From the NCBI GenBank assembly GCA_019321725.1, contig CM033120.1, positions 14,104,278 to 14,168,277 of the forward strand: DNA of 64,000 bases. Direction: 5' to 3'. Both the position numbers and the translations under genes were made by a program. Below, one piece after another: positions 49,975-63,301 of this stretch. The DNA comes from Paulownia fortunei (Eukaryota; Streptophyta; Magnoliopsida; Lamiales; Paulowniaceae). Below the pieces are notes generated by a model. The model worked only from the letters and a program-made list of their open reading frames with translations, was not told the origin of the DNA and did no database searches. Position 1 is the first letter of the stretch, and each line of letters begins with the position of its first letter.

Positions 49975-51486
49975 TATTACATTCACCAGCTGCTGATGTT
50001 TCTAAAAGTTCCCTTCCATATTCAAAAGGTCAACTTGTATCTGTAACTGCAGGATTACTTAAATACTGATTTTGGATTGAAGCCCTTCAGGTTTATGAGA
50101 AGTGCAAGAAGCCTCACAAAGTTCTGATAATTCGAAAAATACCCAATTTTGGGCTAATACAAAAGCATTTAAGGGGTATTTAGGTTTCCACTTTTTTGAG
50201 AATGCAGTATGTTTATACTTTTAATACAAAAACCAAATTAGGTTTCCACATATGGTGAAGACATATTAGACGGATAAATTGGTTATGAATTTGAGTACTT
50301 ATAGAAAAATTGAAAAATCAGTCACTATCTTTATTTAAATAAAAAAAAAGATATTAAAGATATTCAATATATAAATACCTTACATCTACGAATTTTGATT
50401 ATGAGTTTAAATCATCACTTAAAAGGAAAGTTTAGAAACTATCAAATATCTTATTTAAAAAAAAATATTAGTTACATATTTCAATTTGTTTCAACATAGT
50501 CTACTAGAGGAATTTGAGAGGAATGTACAATTCAATCATATTCCATATAATCGATTGATAATTAAACATCTTGCTGAATATTTGACTCAAGAGATTGAAT
50601 AACCCCATATAACGTAAATGATTGTGTATTCCAAAAATGAAAAAGAAAGTCAAAACTTGTTCGATATACATCACCTTTTTTCCCCCTGTATTGCCAAAAG
50701 AAAAAAAAATATCAAAACATTTGTATAAGATTCTGAACATTAACGATGCATATTAATATTTGCACTAGAAACACGAGGAACAAAAGGAAAATGTCCTTTA
50801 GTTCTCATCTAACTAATTCTGCAAAATTATTATTAAGTTGGATTAGTTCGGTTGGCATGTACCCAAAGAGCCCCCACTATTTGTTGTTATTTTAAGTGTT
50901 CTAAGAGAGAGATTACGGAGAAATGTATTTTGAAAATGGGAAATGTGTGAAGAATGAATATATATTTGAACTATAATATTTTCAACAATTTCATTGCGCT
51001 AAACACATAATATTCCTTCCTCAGTTGAAAATGCAAGATGCAAGAATTGAATCTATTTGGAATTTCAGACAAAGAGTAATAATACTTGATAGTAAAATGC
51101 TCATGACGATGCAAAGCTGGATAGACCGGCTGGATTGCCAGCACTTGGAAGACATACGGGCTACTAGGACCTAAAGATTGACAGTCAAGAGTATGTCCAA
51201 ATTGTGGCAAAAGCGCACAAATACATCACTTTACACTACTGGCATTACAACAAGCATTCGTGAAGCAAAACACGCTTTTGACAAATTAAGAATGCATTTC
51301 TGCACTGGTTTACAGCATTCATTGCAACAACGAATTACTCCTATTATTGAACCATTCCTGATCCTAGAATGAAGTATAACATGTTTGAAAATTCTGTGAT
51401 GGCATCTCATTGTGTATTCTTTATTGATATACTGTAGGGAATGATATAGACTTTAGCTTCACATTACACATGATGCTAGCGTTTAA
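49975..51486. other. AT-rich spacer between the DUF212 and ICDH genes
   Basis: Both neighbours are on the minus strand, so this is the promoter of the DUF212 gene and the 3'UTR of the ICDH gene. No gene, tRNA or clear repeat was found. Confidence 0.5.
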
Positions 51487-54400
51487 TTATAGGTTTGCCC
51501 TTTTTGGCAATCTACCTCTCAATTCCTCAGCAACCGCATCAATGAACTCTTCAGTATTCAAATACTGATCTCTAGTCACCCTGCAAGAAACACAGCCATT
51601 TGAAAGGCATGTATAATAAAAAGAAGAAAGAAAAATAAACAGCAAATTGTACTCACTTAGGTCCATGAAGAAGAATAGCAAGATCCTTAGTCATCTTTCC
51701 AGACTCAACACTTGCAATGCAGGCAGCTTCTAGTTTCTCCGTGAAATCCAAGAGTCGGGAATTGTTGTCTAACTTTGCCCTTAAAAGTCAACAAGTTATG
51801 CTTTAATAATAAATATGTTTTAGCAATAGCGGAACACTAATAGCACCAGAATAAGGACAAACTAATCCGCTACCTGTGTGCAAGCCCCCGTGACCAGGCA
51901 AAGATTGACGCTATGCTATTAGTGCTAGTTTCACCTCCTTTTTGATGAACACGGTAATGGCGTGTAACTGTGCCATGTGCTGCCTCTGCCTCAATTGTCT
52001 TTCCATCTGGGCATACCTATTGAAATACTAGGACGTTGATACAGGAACAACATCAAAGGAAAAAGTGTTGGAAGAGATCAATGGTATAGCAATCATACCA
52101 GTACTGATGTCATCAAACCTAGAGATCCAAACCCTGCATCAAGAGAAAGAAGTAATTTGTAAACTCAAATTTAATGCGATGAAAAGCAAATAACTGCGCT
52201 TCATCCCTTCAGGGAAAGGCAAGTGTTTATTGGTAGGAATCCCGCTCTGTTAAAGCTAGATGTACAGAAAGATTGTACAAACCTTGGGCTAAGAAATCAC
52301 TTTGAACATCCCCATCGTAATTTTTGCATGCCCAGACATAACCTCCTTCGCTCTTTAGAGCATAAGCAACCATATCATCTATAAGACGATGTTCATACCT
52401 GTTGTATCAAGAGAATACATTAATAAATAAATAAAAAAAGGCTCCAACTTGGACTTCCATTCTCTTTCATAAACTTAGTTTTACCAGATCCCAGCAGTCT
52501 CAAACTTGGACCTCCATTCTCTTTCATAAACTTCTTGGAAGATCTCCTTAAATCTTCAGGAATTGAAATCAAAGAAAGAAAGAAGCGGAAGAAACAATGT
52601 AAGAGAAGGAGAGATCCAATTTGTAAATAGTGGTGGGTGGCATGATAATGTAGAACTTGGGAAACTAGACAAAATAAATGACTACCTTCCATCATACTTC
52701 TTTAAAATGGTATTTTTGGTGCTAAGATAAAGTGGCCACCGTTTCTGGTAAGCAGTGTTCATTGAAGCCTCCGCAAAAGCACGAATAGACTGAACAATGG
52801 AAAATATATCACTACTGTCATCATGCAAAAATCACAAAAGTATTCTAGAAGGTGAATTGTGAACTTCCTGTATGTTAACGGCAGTGAAAGTATTTTAGTC
52901 TATCAAGTCTGCATCATCAGACAAAATTCTATTCTATTCTTCCAGGCCCAATCAGAGCTCATTCCTAGAGACAGTTTTCTATTGTCCACTCAGTGGAATA
53001 TACATAATAAAGTGTAGATTAAAACTATCAGGCCTTGCACATACAATTGATGGTATGTACTAACATAACCAGCCATCTCACGCCCTTCAGGGGGAGAGAG
53101 ATAGAGAGAAGAAAAAAAGGAAGAGCCAGCCAAAAATACCGCTACAAACTTTTCAACCTGTCCACTTTTCAAAACTCTCCATAGAGCTAAAAAAATTTTG
53201 CTTCTGTCCAATATAATTTCGACCATGAAACTTTCTCCTCAAAAAAGTACAAAGAGAAAAAGACAAAATTCAATGAATAATGCTGCTTAAGTGGTCCGTA
53301 CAGGGGGCTTCAAGTCCAAGCTGGACTTGTTTATTCTAAAGAGAGGTGTCAGCTGGGGCCCATACACCACCAGCCATAATCTCTATCCATCCCATCACCA
53401 TAATTAGTTTGACAACTAACAACTAACAAGTCATATCAGGAAGACAATGGTAAAGACATTTATAGATTCAAACCTCATCAGTGTTATACATTGACAGAGC
53501 TACACCACCAGACCCCGTAAAGTTGAACACCTCCAGCTCTATGCTGTCGTCAGCTCTAGTTGGCACTGCAACAAGTGCCACATGTCACTTTTATGGCCTG
53601 GCCCATATATTTGAGAGCATTATGACGCTAAAAGACAAATGTCTTCTTTGATTCAATGAAGTGCTAGTAAAACACCAAAACTTTATTTATGCAAAACGAC
53701 TGAGAAACTAAATAATGATTGCAAGTATACCAAACACCATTTTAAGCTTTCCAGCTCCTTGAATGATTATATCTGTAGCTCGATATTGATCACCAAAAGC
53801 ATGTCTCCCAATGCATATTGGTTTGGTCCAACCTAAAAATTGGAAAGTTTTGTCCACTGCTTAGAAAGGGAGGAAAAAGGCCTCAGTTGTAATTCCATGT
53901 AATTCATAATAAGCACCTGGAACAAGCCGAGGGACATTCTTGCAGATGATTGGTTCTCTAAATACTGTCCCTGCAGCAAGTGAAAATCACATGTCCCGTC
54001 ACAATCTGCGATCAAATCAAAGATTCAATCAATAAACTTCTAAGGAAGTTTGTCAACCATTTAAGATGTTTCGAATGGTTCCATTTGGACTCTTCCACAT
54101 ATGTTTCAAGTTGAACTCTTTAACACGGGCCTCATCTATTCAATCAGCCAAAAAGAATATAAAAATGTCAATAAAATACAAACAGGACAAACAAATTAAA
54201 ATGGATAGAAACAAGTGCAGCTATGATGTGGATGTGATATTTCAATTATATGTTCAGCCTTATGAACATGGATATCATTAGCTATGATCCAAGAAATAAT
54301 GGTTTTTCTAAGTGTTGACTGGAGTTAAATATACATTGAGTTGAACTGATAATCTCGTGGCCTAACAACACATACCTGGAGTAATGGTTGCACATTTAAT

Positions 54401-56286
54401 TGCCACATTGTACCTAGATTATGTCAAAGGAGAGAAACAAAAACGATAATAAGATTTCAAGTGTTCCACTCGGGAGAAAGTTCGCAGAAAATTTTTACAG
54501 TTCGGGTATAGCTAAACCAAAAGTTGACGACATGAACCTTTAATATATGCATAACCAAACAAGGGAAATCAATAAGCTAAATGCAGAAAAGTCAGGAAAA
54601 TTTTTTATCTTCTTGTTTGTCTGGGGTGGAGGGGGAAGGTATAATAACGTATCCAAGGATATCACGAAAAAAAAGAAGAAAATAAACATTAGCTACATAT
54701 ATCAGCACAAGTGGAAAATGGGAAACAATATTTTTTGTTCTGAAAGTCATGATTAAAGAGCTGAAAGTTTTTACAGTACGGCAATTTTATTCCACTGAAA
54801 CTATATTCAGTAACTATGTTCAATTAAATGAATCCATCATGTAAGAAAGAGAAGAGAAACTGAAAGCTTGATTTTAGTTTTTCTCCCACATCGATGGGCC
54901 AAAGTCTTATAGTCTGAAACAAGATGAAATGAAAATTGGTATTTTCATGCTCCATTCTGAAAGTCTATAGATGCAAGCGAGAAATTGAGTTTTGCATCCA
55001 CATGAACTTTTCAAAGTATAACAGAAGAAGATGAAAATAAAGACATACTTGAGGGTGGCTTCTGCACTTTCAGTTGTAACCTTATCATTGGTGGCATCAC
55101 GATGAGGAAGACCAAGGTCAAAATACTTTATGTCTAGCTCCAGGAAAGGAAGTACAAGCTGTATATTATGTAAAATCATTAAGACTCCTGCATAGTGATA
55201 TTGTTCTTTGCAAGGTGGAATACAGAATTACAATACGTACCTTTTCTTTGATAGATTTCCAGATCACTCGAGTCATTTCATCACCTGCACCACACTCTCC
55301 ATTGAAATCATGATGATCGTGCTCTCCATTTACAGATACATTAAAATTGGAGAATGGAGATAAATATGCAGTGTTGGCTGTCTCAATAACAGGATTTTCT
55401 TCTTGTATTGTGCATCAGGTGTGAGAGAATAATTCCTCAAGAAATCAAGTAAATGGCTTCAAATGAACCAAATATACATAGAACTACAACGACACCTCAA
55501 GAAAAATCAGTGAGCATCAGTAAAGAAAATAGATGAAAAACAAAAAGAAAAGCTAAAGTGAGAATTTTTTTTATGTTAAAACATCACCCCGAACACGATA
55601 TACCAATGGCTTTGGACCAGTGGTAATCAGTACTTCAATTACATAAACACAATGAATAAGCACAATTATGCAATAAATTTGGCGGCTTTAACTTTAACTT
55701 GCACAAGTGATTTAATCGCCATCCTAACTGATCCTGATCATCAGCGTTCTCCATCACAACCCAGCAAGCAACCCTTTGGCTCCATCTCCACCACCAAAAT
55801 TTCTAAACTACCACCATCCTAAGTCACCTGATATTCCCAGAAACTATAGGGCTTACCCCACCCCACCCCAACAAAAAGGAAATGAAAAAAAAAGAAGAAA
55901 ATGAAAAATGTAACTATTACTACAAAATATCAGCACTGCCAATTTATCAAGATAATGAGTAGACATCTGTGGCATTCTGCTATGTTTAATCAAGAGAGTG
56001 AGTGCCCTGCTTTTAACAGCAATAGCACCTGCTAAATAGTATAACTCTGCTCCCCCAATCCCATCTAGTGTAACCAAAATTGGCCCCCAAAGCCATGTGT
56101 CGACAAAGACTCAATTTCTTTCAGATACGAAAACGGCGCAAAGGACAGAAATATATATATATATATATAAACACGCCTATCAAGATCATAAATAATCAGA
56201 CAGAAAGAATAGCATGTATTGTACATATGGGACTGACCGTCCATCTCTACGATGGGGTTGTCGACTTTTATCTTCTCGAAGGCCAT
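51487..56286 (-). CDS. NADP-dependent isocitrate dehydrogenase, peroxisomal-type isoform
   Basis: Fifteen exons on the minus strand: 56286-56238, 55284-55241, 55158-55049, 54413-54376, 54135-54058, 53970-53917, 53832-53731, 53565-53474, 52789-52686, 52553-52485, 52398-52283, 52133-52099, 52016-51874, 51779-51657 and 51580-51487 (TAA). They join in phase to 416 residues, the usual length. The enzyme oxidises isocitrate to 2-oxoglutarate and makes NADPH. Active-site and signature segments are present: [60 protein letters not shown] and [12 protein letters not shown]. There is no N-terminal targeting extension. Residues such as [28 protein letters not shown] and KVTRDQY agree better with the peroxisomal isoform (At1g54340 as I recall it) than with cytosolic cICDH. 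The C-terminus is LPKRANL, not the usual SRL. A duplicated exon fragment lies after exon 10. Confidence 0.93.
52440..52476 (-). repeat. Duplicated fragment of ICDH exon 10 inside intron 10
   Basis: About 35 bp of exon 10 (52501-52535) recurs about 60 bp away with roughly three changes. The shared core on the minus strand is AAGTTTATGAAAGAGAATGG. The extra copy begins just after the exon 10 donor (52484), has no acceptor of its own and would not be exonic. Confidence 0.8.
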
Positions 56287-56888
56287 TGGCTTTGGCTCGC
56301 AATTCTTCCTTGACTCTCTCTCAAATTAGCAAGAATATTGAGTAAAATTGAAAAGGGAACCACAAATCAGAGCTGGAAATTGGTTAACTTTTTCTCAGTA
56401 TATGCAGACACTGCACTTGCTTTGCTTGTTATAAACGAGGGCCGGTCGCTTTTAGGAACAGACTAAAAACGTGAAGTCAAATGGCGACGAATTATACAAT
56501 TTCTAAGAAACGTTTGCAAGTGCACTACACGCGCTACGCTCTCAGGGTTTTTTTTTTATTAACTATATATATGATGTGTTCTGTGTTGGTAAATGGATTT
56601 AGTCATAAGCAACAGAAAATAGCAGATTTCCCCTCAAGGCCAACTTTAAACCCAAGCATCATCACCTAAACCTTGCTTAATATAATGGATAAACAGCCAA
56701 ACTAAGCTTAGCGAATGAAGTATCTTTTCCCTTAGAATTGTAACACATTCTTTAGTTTGTGTTTCCTGTTGCCATAATGTTACTGTCCAGTAAATTCGGA
56801 TGATGGCACAATGTCAAACTGCCAACCTCTGTACAAATTACTCTCACGGACAGATATATATATCATAATAAAATCAAGAGTTCCAGTC
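56287..56888. other. Promoter of the ICDH gene and 3' flank of the kinase gene
   Basis: Both flanking genes are on the minus strand. About 600 bp must hold the ICDH promoter and the kinase 3'UTR. I see no obvious TATA box that I would trust and no other gene. Confidence 0.45.
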
Positions 56889-59763
56889 CTAGAAATACTC
56901 AAATTCAACATAAGAAGAATCTGTAGAGCTGCTTTTGTTCCTATCACCTCCCATATCTGCAATCTTCTTGTCTGAATGGGCTGAATCTTTGCTGGCAAAC
57001 TGCACAAAGTCTACAGGTTCAGGAATATAGGGAGGCATGGCACTTCTTACTAGAGCCCAGTTCACACCCTCGAAGAAAGAGTGCTGTTTGATTTCGGTAG
57101 CGCCCCTCTTGTATGCAATTCTCTTGTGCGGTTCCTTCACCAACAGCCCTTTGATAAGATCCCGCGCCGCAGAACTTACTTGTGGGGTTTCTGGAAACTT
57201 TAGTGGTTGGCCAACTACATTAAACAGTGTAGCACGATTTCCAGAACCCTTGAAAGGGGTTGTTCCGTTTAAGAGCTCATACAAGAAAATGCCGAATGTC
57301 CACCAATCCACCGCGCTACCATGTCCCTCTCCACGAATAATCTCTGGGGCTAGATATTCGTGGGTTCCAACAAAAGACATGGAACGTACGTTTGTGGGCT
57401 CTGCCATCAGCTCAGGAAGGGAGTTGGCATTATTTCCCAGCCCGAAATCAGATTTGGATTTGCGGTTCTTTTTGGTTGGAAGGAGGAGCGGAAGAAACCC
57501 TGATGGCTGCATACAACCGCGCAATGCAGTGCCATCATCTAAGATGGCACCAGCAGTATCGCTTGCATTTCCAACATGAACAGATGAAGATTTTACTAGT
57601 GTTGGACTGACAGAGCAACGAAGTGATAGGTCGTAGTCAGAAAGCATGATGTGACCCTCTTCTCTCACTAGAACATTTTCTGGCTTTAGATCCCGGTAAA
57701 CGATTCCGAGCATATGCAGATACTCTAGTGCCAACAAGACCTCTGATGCATAAAATCTGTAAAAAAATGAATTAACAAAGAAAATGTCAAATCAGGTTTT
57801 GCTATTTGCTTTTCCAAATTCACGTAGGAGAATATGGCACAGAATAATATATCATGAGATGCCTAAGACTAATCATGCATCAGATGATGTAGTCCTACGG
57901 TTTTGGCTTCCGGAAAAACCACAATTGTTGGCATTGTAGACATAAGTAACACGAAAAACAGGTGGCTAACTCATAACCGAGCTCAGATCAAAAGTCACAC
58001 AGCTTGCTACAAACTAATGGAGAGAGATAACTGAACATCCAGATCAAGAAAGATGACACTCAGAGATATTAAATTGGCATAGTGAGTCTTTAGCATTGCA
58101 AAATCCAACACAGATGAATTAACATTTGTTTAAAAAAAATGTATCATCAGGATTAATTTGGAAAGTGCAAGCAATGAAAATTGGAAATGCTTCTGATATT
58201 TAAAAAAGATCCAAATTATTTCAAAGTCCCTTTCAATTTGCCAATTCAGTGAGCCTGGTCATTTAATAGTATATCTTTAAAACAGCTCTTTCAACTTCTC
58301 AATAGACAAACACTACCACATGGGCATCAGCAGGCAGATTAGCAGATAATTGGACATTAAAAGCTAAGTGGTTAATTTGGGAACATCAACAAGGGAGTAG
58401 AGCAGCTCACCATTTTTATCTTCTTTACATTCTCGAATTCCACATGACAGCCATTGTCTGCTTAAATACATTACACTGTATAATTATTAAATTCTTAGCT
58501 CATGGATACTAACCAACTTAATATCTGATACAATTATATTTTATCAAATACTCTATGCCTCCATGATACAGGTCATCACGATTTATTAAGACATTTTCGT
58601 CTTCAGAAAAACATTAAATTTATACTAGAGCTCCAACCAGTATTAGCCAATTTGGTTAAATTTCTTGACAATCAATTTGGTTAGTTGAATATATAATACT
58701 CAAGGCATGGAAAAGATCATGGCCTATGATCAGTATGACAGGTAAGGGCATCAATTCAGCTCCACCTAGTTTGGAATGTGACCGATGTGACAATGGTGCA
58801 ACTAGTTAAATCCTAACACTAGACTCCAAATTTACTAGAATGCAATGGAGAAAAATTGAAATGGCATGTAAATAAGAGAGGCACATGAAGAACAATAAAG
58901 TAAGTAGGTAGTGACCTAGCAGCTTCCTCTGTAAAATGCTTCTTGGGCTGCTTTTGCCGAAGAGTATGAAGGTTACCTCCACTGCAGAACTCCATGACCA
59001 AGCAATAAAACTTTTCAGTCTCAAAGTAAGAATATAAGGTAGGTAAGAAAGGGTGGTCAAGAAGACCAAGAATCTCTCTTTCTGTCTGAGCTCGAAGTAG
59101 CTTATTTCTGCTTGCAAGAGAACCTTTATCCATAACCTTCATGGCAAAGAAAGTACTAGTTCCTCGGAGTTCAACAAGGTAGACACTTCCAATATCTCCA
59201 TAACCAAGCCGCTTTAAGAGACGAAAATTGCTAAGACCAAGAGGAGAATCTTTTGAAGAAGCAGAACTTATGGCATCCCATCTAACATCACCACCAGTGT
59301 GGGGTCTGAGGGGTGCACTTGCACTGTCTAAACTGTCACTGCGGTTGCTGCTGCCACTGCCCCAGCCCTGATTGATACTTGATAGACTACTCTTAGCATT
59401 ACTTGTTTTTATGTTAGGTGATATTGCGGGTGATCCACTTCGTGTCGTACTTGTCAGATAATCCGCATTCATAAATATTCTAGGGGTGGGCAATGGGCAT
59501 GGATTTGCACCGATTGGAGTTATTGCCTCATTTCTTCTAAATCCACTTGGTGATTTTTGAGTTGCAGTTGAATTATATCGGGAGTTGGGATCTACAAATA
59601 GAGGTTCACATGGCGAGACACGGCCAGGATTAGCACTTCTTTTTGCCAGTTCTGATTTCTTCAAGTCATGAGATGAATTTGAAGTTAACGTGGTAGAACT
59701 TTTGGCAGCCGGGTCCATCTTGCCATGCTCACACACATTGCTTTCTGATGGTGTGTGACTCAT
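56889..59763 (-). CDS. AGCVIII protein kinase, AGC1.5/AGC1.7 type
   Basis: Two coding exons on the minus strand: 59763-58916 and 57756-56889 (TAG), giving 571 residues. The N-terminal 175 residues are Ser/Thr/Pro-rich. The kinase domain starts near 180 and has the glycine loop [14 protein letters not shown], Lys209 (FFAMKVMDK), catalytic Asp305 ([12 protein letters not shown]), the T-loop [14 protein letters not shown] and [13 protein letters not shown]. The hallmark plant insertion between subdomains VII and VIII is about 75 residues with a basic patch ([11 protein letters not shown]). The C-terminus YVEFEYF is a PIF-type docking motif for PDK1. AGC1.5 and AGC1.7 act in polar growth of pollen tubes and root hairs, partly through RopGEFs; the role here is inferred. 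The usual Asp-Phe-Asp of this class is Asp-Tyr-Asp (323-325). The start ATG follows directly after a splice acceptor (TGTAG), so the leader is on another exon. Confidence 0.92.
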
Positions 59764-61205
59764 CTACATTTTAAGAAAAAATCATAAATCTTATCCATCT
59801 GATCATAAAATCACTACAGGACTATAAAGACCCAAATGCAAGAATTACAGGAAGAAAACTAAAACCCTTTTGAGCCCAGTTGCAGCAATTTGACACCTTA
59901 TCCATAACCATGACCAAACTTGTCTACTGAAAAAGGAACCCCGAGAAAAAGAGAAAAACAAATAAATCCAACACAAACTTCTTTCTCAGCATAGTCATGA
60001 AGCTTTATTTATGTGCATGTGCAAACGAAAGGAAGCGACAGATAGGTCTAAGGCAGGATCTCAACCATTTCATATTACTTCAAATTCCAGGATATGCAAC
60101 ACAATCCTCTAACGTTTGCCCCCTAAGATTATTAAGCTTTCTCCTTATTTGCAATCAAATTAGGCTCTTAATTAGTGCCACGGCACCTGAAATTTCTTTA
60201 AACACGACCGTCTGGTCGTACTCTGATCGGATTTGTGTTTAATCATTGGAAACTAGGAAAATCTAAATTACCATACCCTTTAAAAGTTTTGCCACTTTTG
60301 ATCGTGTTGCTAACTTCAATTCTTCGAAAATAACATCTAAAAGAAAACATAGAGATCAATTTCAAATTAAGCATCCTCCATATTTTCAATTCATCCAAAG
60401 CGTTGAAGGCTAAGGCAATTTCACCATCGTTATGATCGATTGCTATATTTTCCTGTTATTGCATTCCCCTTGCATTTACAATTAAATCAAACGACAGGAA
60501 ATACGGACAGCATCCAAGTCTCCACCCGTGGGACAAAATTACATGGCCAGGGGGTTCCACCACAAGATTCTTAAATAATAACTCTGGAAAAAGTATTAAA
60601 TAAACAAGAATGGACATACAAAGTGCAATATTGTCCATGTTCTTGTTGATCAACAGGCAATAGAATCTTGATCCAAATATCTAATGTTTATTCCTGCATG
60701 ACATAATGATACACTCGACGCCCATGATCCTCGTGCATGCAAATGTATAAACATCCCACATGATTTCATATGGACATGCTAAACGATGGTATAAGATATG
60801 AAGAACTCACCAGGTGAGCTGAGAGACGCCCTCCAAAAAATAGCGGCAATGGATGAACAATCTACGCAGCGACCATTGGAGAAGGTTTTGGTTTAAGGAA
60901 ATGAAGGCAAGAGAAGGAAAATCCCAGCAGGAAATAAAGGGTCTTTGATAAAATCCATTGCATCTACGTGCAATGGAGTTTGGTATTTGACTTTGTTGTG
61001 GTTGTTGCTACAATCATCGGCATTGGTTTGGTAGATGGGTGAGGAGAGAAAAATGCGGGAAGCGAGGAAAATAAATAAAAATGGAAATGGAAAATCCATT
61101 TATATCCTGGCCGAATAAAGAATGAAAATTTTTGGAGGGGGGAGAGAGAGAGAGACAAAGAGAGACGTGGAGGGAGGAAAAGGAGAAGCGGTCAGGGTAG
61201 GTGCC
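59764..61205 (-). promoter_or_regulatory. 5'UTR exon and leader intron of the AGC1-type kinase
   Basis: On the minus strand a strong donor, CACCTG/GTGAGTTC at 60811/60810, pairs with the acceptor TGTAG that ends at 59764, just before the ATG. This gives a leader intron of 1,047 nt. The UTR exon upstream (60811 to about 61200) contains a CT microsatellite at about 61143-61156, as pyrimidine-rich plant leaders often do. The transcription start is not fixed. Several small frames lie in the leader; none looks conserved. Confidence 0.6.
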
Positions 61206-63301
61206 AGCCCAGATTGGGGGAGACGCGAGGATCGGCATTTGAAACTCTGAAATCGTGGTCGGAATTAATTTTCAAGATTCTGCTTTCTGCCCCCACGTCT
61301 CTCTCCCGACTCCATTTTCACTTCCTTCTAACATATAATAAATACTTTTTTGATAGACGAATGTCATTGCAAGCCAAGAAGAAACGTTATAAGGAAGAAT
61401 AAAGAAGCACCACTTCAGCGAGTAAGATGACAACTCCAATACACGAAGGTGTTTTAAATTAGTTGGGGCGACGTCGTTTGGAATTGGGGCAACAATCAAC
61501 AATCAATGTGAAACCCTTGCGATCAAAAACTGATGCAGCAGTTTTACACAGTGGAATGAATTCTTTTCTTTTCTTCTGAACCTTTTCTCTCTTCTTTCTT
61601 TCTGTTGCTCGTCTCTTCTCATTAATTCTTCCCATGCACGATTAGGTTTTGGTGAACTTGTTGTCAAGTAGGATGGCAATCGGTAGGTTTTGTGTGATTG
61701 TATCAAAATTCGATACTCATTGGTCAAAAAATATATGAATTCGATTGACTCAATCATATTAAAATTTTTATGAATTTGAACTCAATTTAAACATTGATAC
61801 CCGAGGAATTAGACTTGTTCAATTCATTGATTTGGATATATTTTAAAAATATCAAAAAATTAATAATATTATAACTTTCAAAATATGAAAAAAAAATAAT
61901 ATTATTAACTAAAAAATAATTATTTACAAATTTATATATGAATGTTTTAGCTTTTAAAAAAATTAAAAATCTTAATTAGATTTGCTACTATTATGTGTAT
62001 TTAACTTTTATATATATTTAAAGTAAAAATCATTTATTAATTTTATAATATTATTGTAATTTATAAGAATATTATATTTGTATTTTTTTTTATGCATGTT
62101 TTTTATATATATAATTATACATCACATATAAATCATGAACAAAAAAATATTCAATATTTTAAAAGCTAAAATATGAGACTCACCTTAATATTCATTTATG
62201 ATTTTAAAATTCATGCCAACGTAATGGATTTGACACAAACACGAATTTTATTTGGATATATAGATATTCGATATTTTTGCGAATTCAGTAGTAGATTTGA
62301 TTTTTTTTATCATAGCAATCTTTAATTAAACTTTTTCTAAAAAAATAATGGATAGATAATGGACTTGAATTCAAGAAAATGTAGGAACACGTTTACCTCA
62401 AGTGGATAAGCAAGACCAAGATTTGAATCATTGTTTTAAGAATTGGATCGAACTTATTAATTTAATCGATTCAATTAAAAAATCGATGGTTAGTCTGGTT
62501 CGATTCATTTTAATTAACTAGACTTTCAGTTAAATCAGTCTATTTATGTATTTTATTTTTTTTGAAAAAAATTAAATTTAGTATTTGGATTAGATGTATA
62601 TGGTTATTTATATTTTATTAGATATATTTTATAATTAATTATTTATCTTTTTATTTTTAAAAAATTTAATAAACGATTATTAATTTATTATATTATTATT
62701 TTATATAATATAATTAAAAAATATATTTAATTTTTATTAGATACGATTAAATTAGTAGTTGATTTAATTTGATTAATTAAAATGCTGTCCGAAAGCAAAA
62801 TTAATTTAATAACGGATTAATTATGAAAACACTTATTTGATCTTGGGTTTTCTTCTTATAAAATCTTTAATCTCTTAATGAAATTTTAATTTGCCCAAAA
62901 CTTACATTCAAACCAGCTTCAAAATCAAATTTGGCTATATTTATATCTAAGTCGTTCATTTTGCAGTTTAGTAGCATATTTATATTCAAATCAACGATTA
63001 ATATGAAATAAATTAATAATAGAAAATAATATAATGATGCATTAAAATTAAATTCTATCATAATATATTCTATAAAATAAATAATTATATATGATGTCAT
63101 TATTTAAGTTTTATGACATCATTTACATATCTAATGACGCTTAGGGTAGTACTATTACCATGAAATTTCCCTCCAACATATAAATGTAATTGGGGGTGAC
63201 GCAGGAGACAAAACCGGCTACCGCATATCCCAAAATCGACGGAGAAGGAGAGGCCCTTAAAATTCAAACAAGGGCAATACAACTAGAGCTAAAGCACAGA
63301 G
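61206..63301. other. Divergent spacer between the kinase and nitrobindin genes
   Basis: This is mostly very AT-rich DNA with no gene. Promoters of both divergent genes must lie at its ends. A stretch at about 61670-62330 begins GGATGGCAATCGG, a word common at the ends of plant repeats, but no matching end was found. The last 100 bases before 63302 are purine-rich leader. Confidence 0.5.

Noticed and set aside
49975..49986. GTG start for the DUF212 protein
   Set aside because: Plant nuclear genes rarely use GTG; the first ATG at 49974 gives a plausible transit peptide.
57037..57579. Open frame of 180 codons on the plus strand
   Set aside because: It is exactly antisense to the kinase exon; its length follows from codon bias on the real strand.
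61670..62330. Possible MITE starting GGATGGCAATCGG
   Set aside because: No matching inverted end was found; the ATAGCAATC near 62320 is in the wrong orientation.
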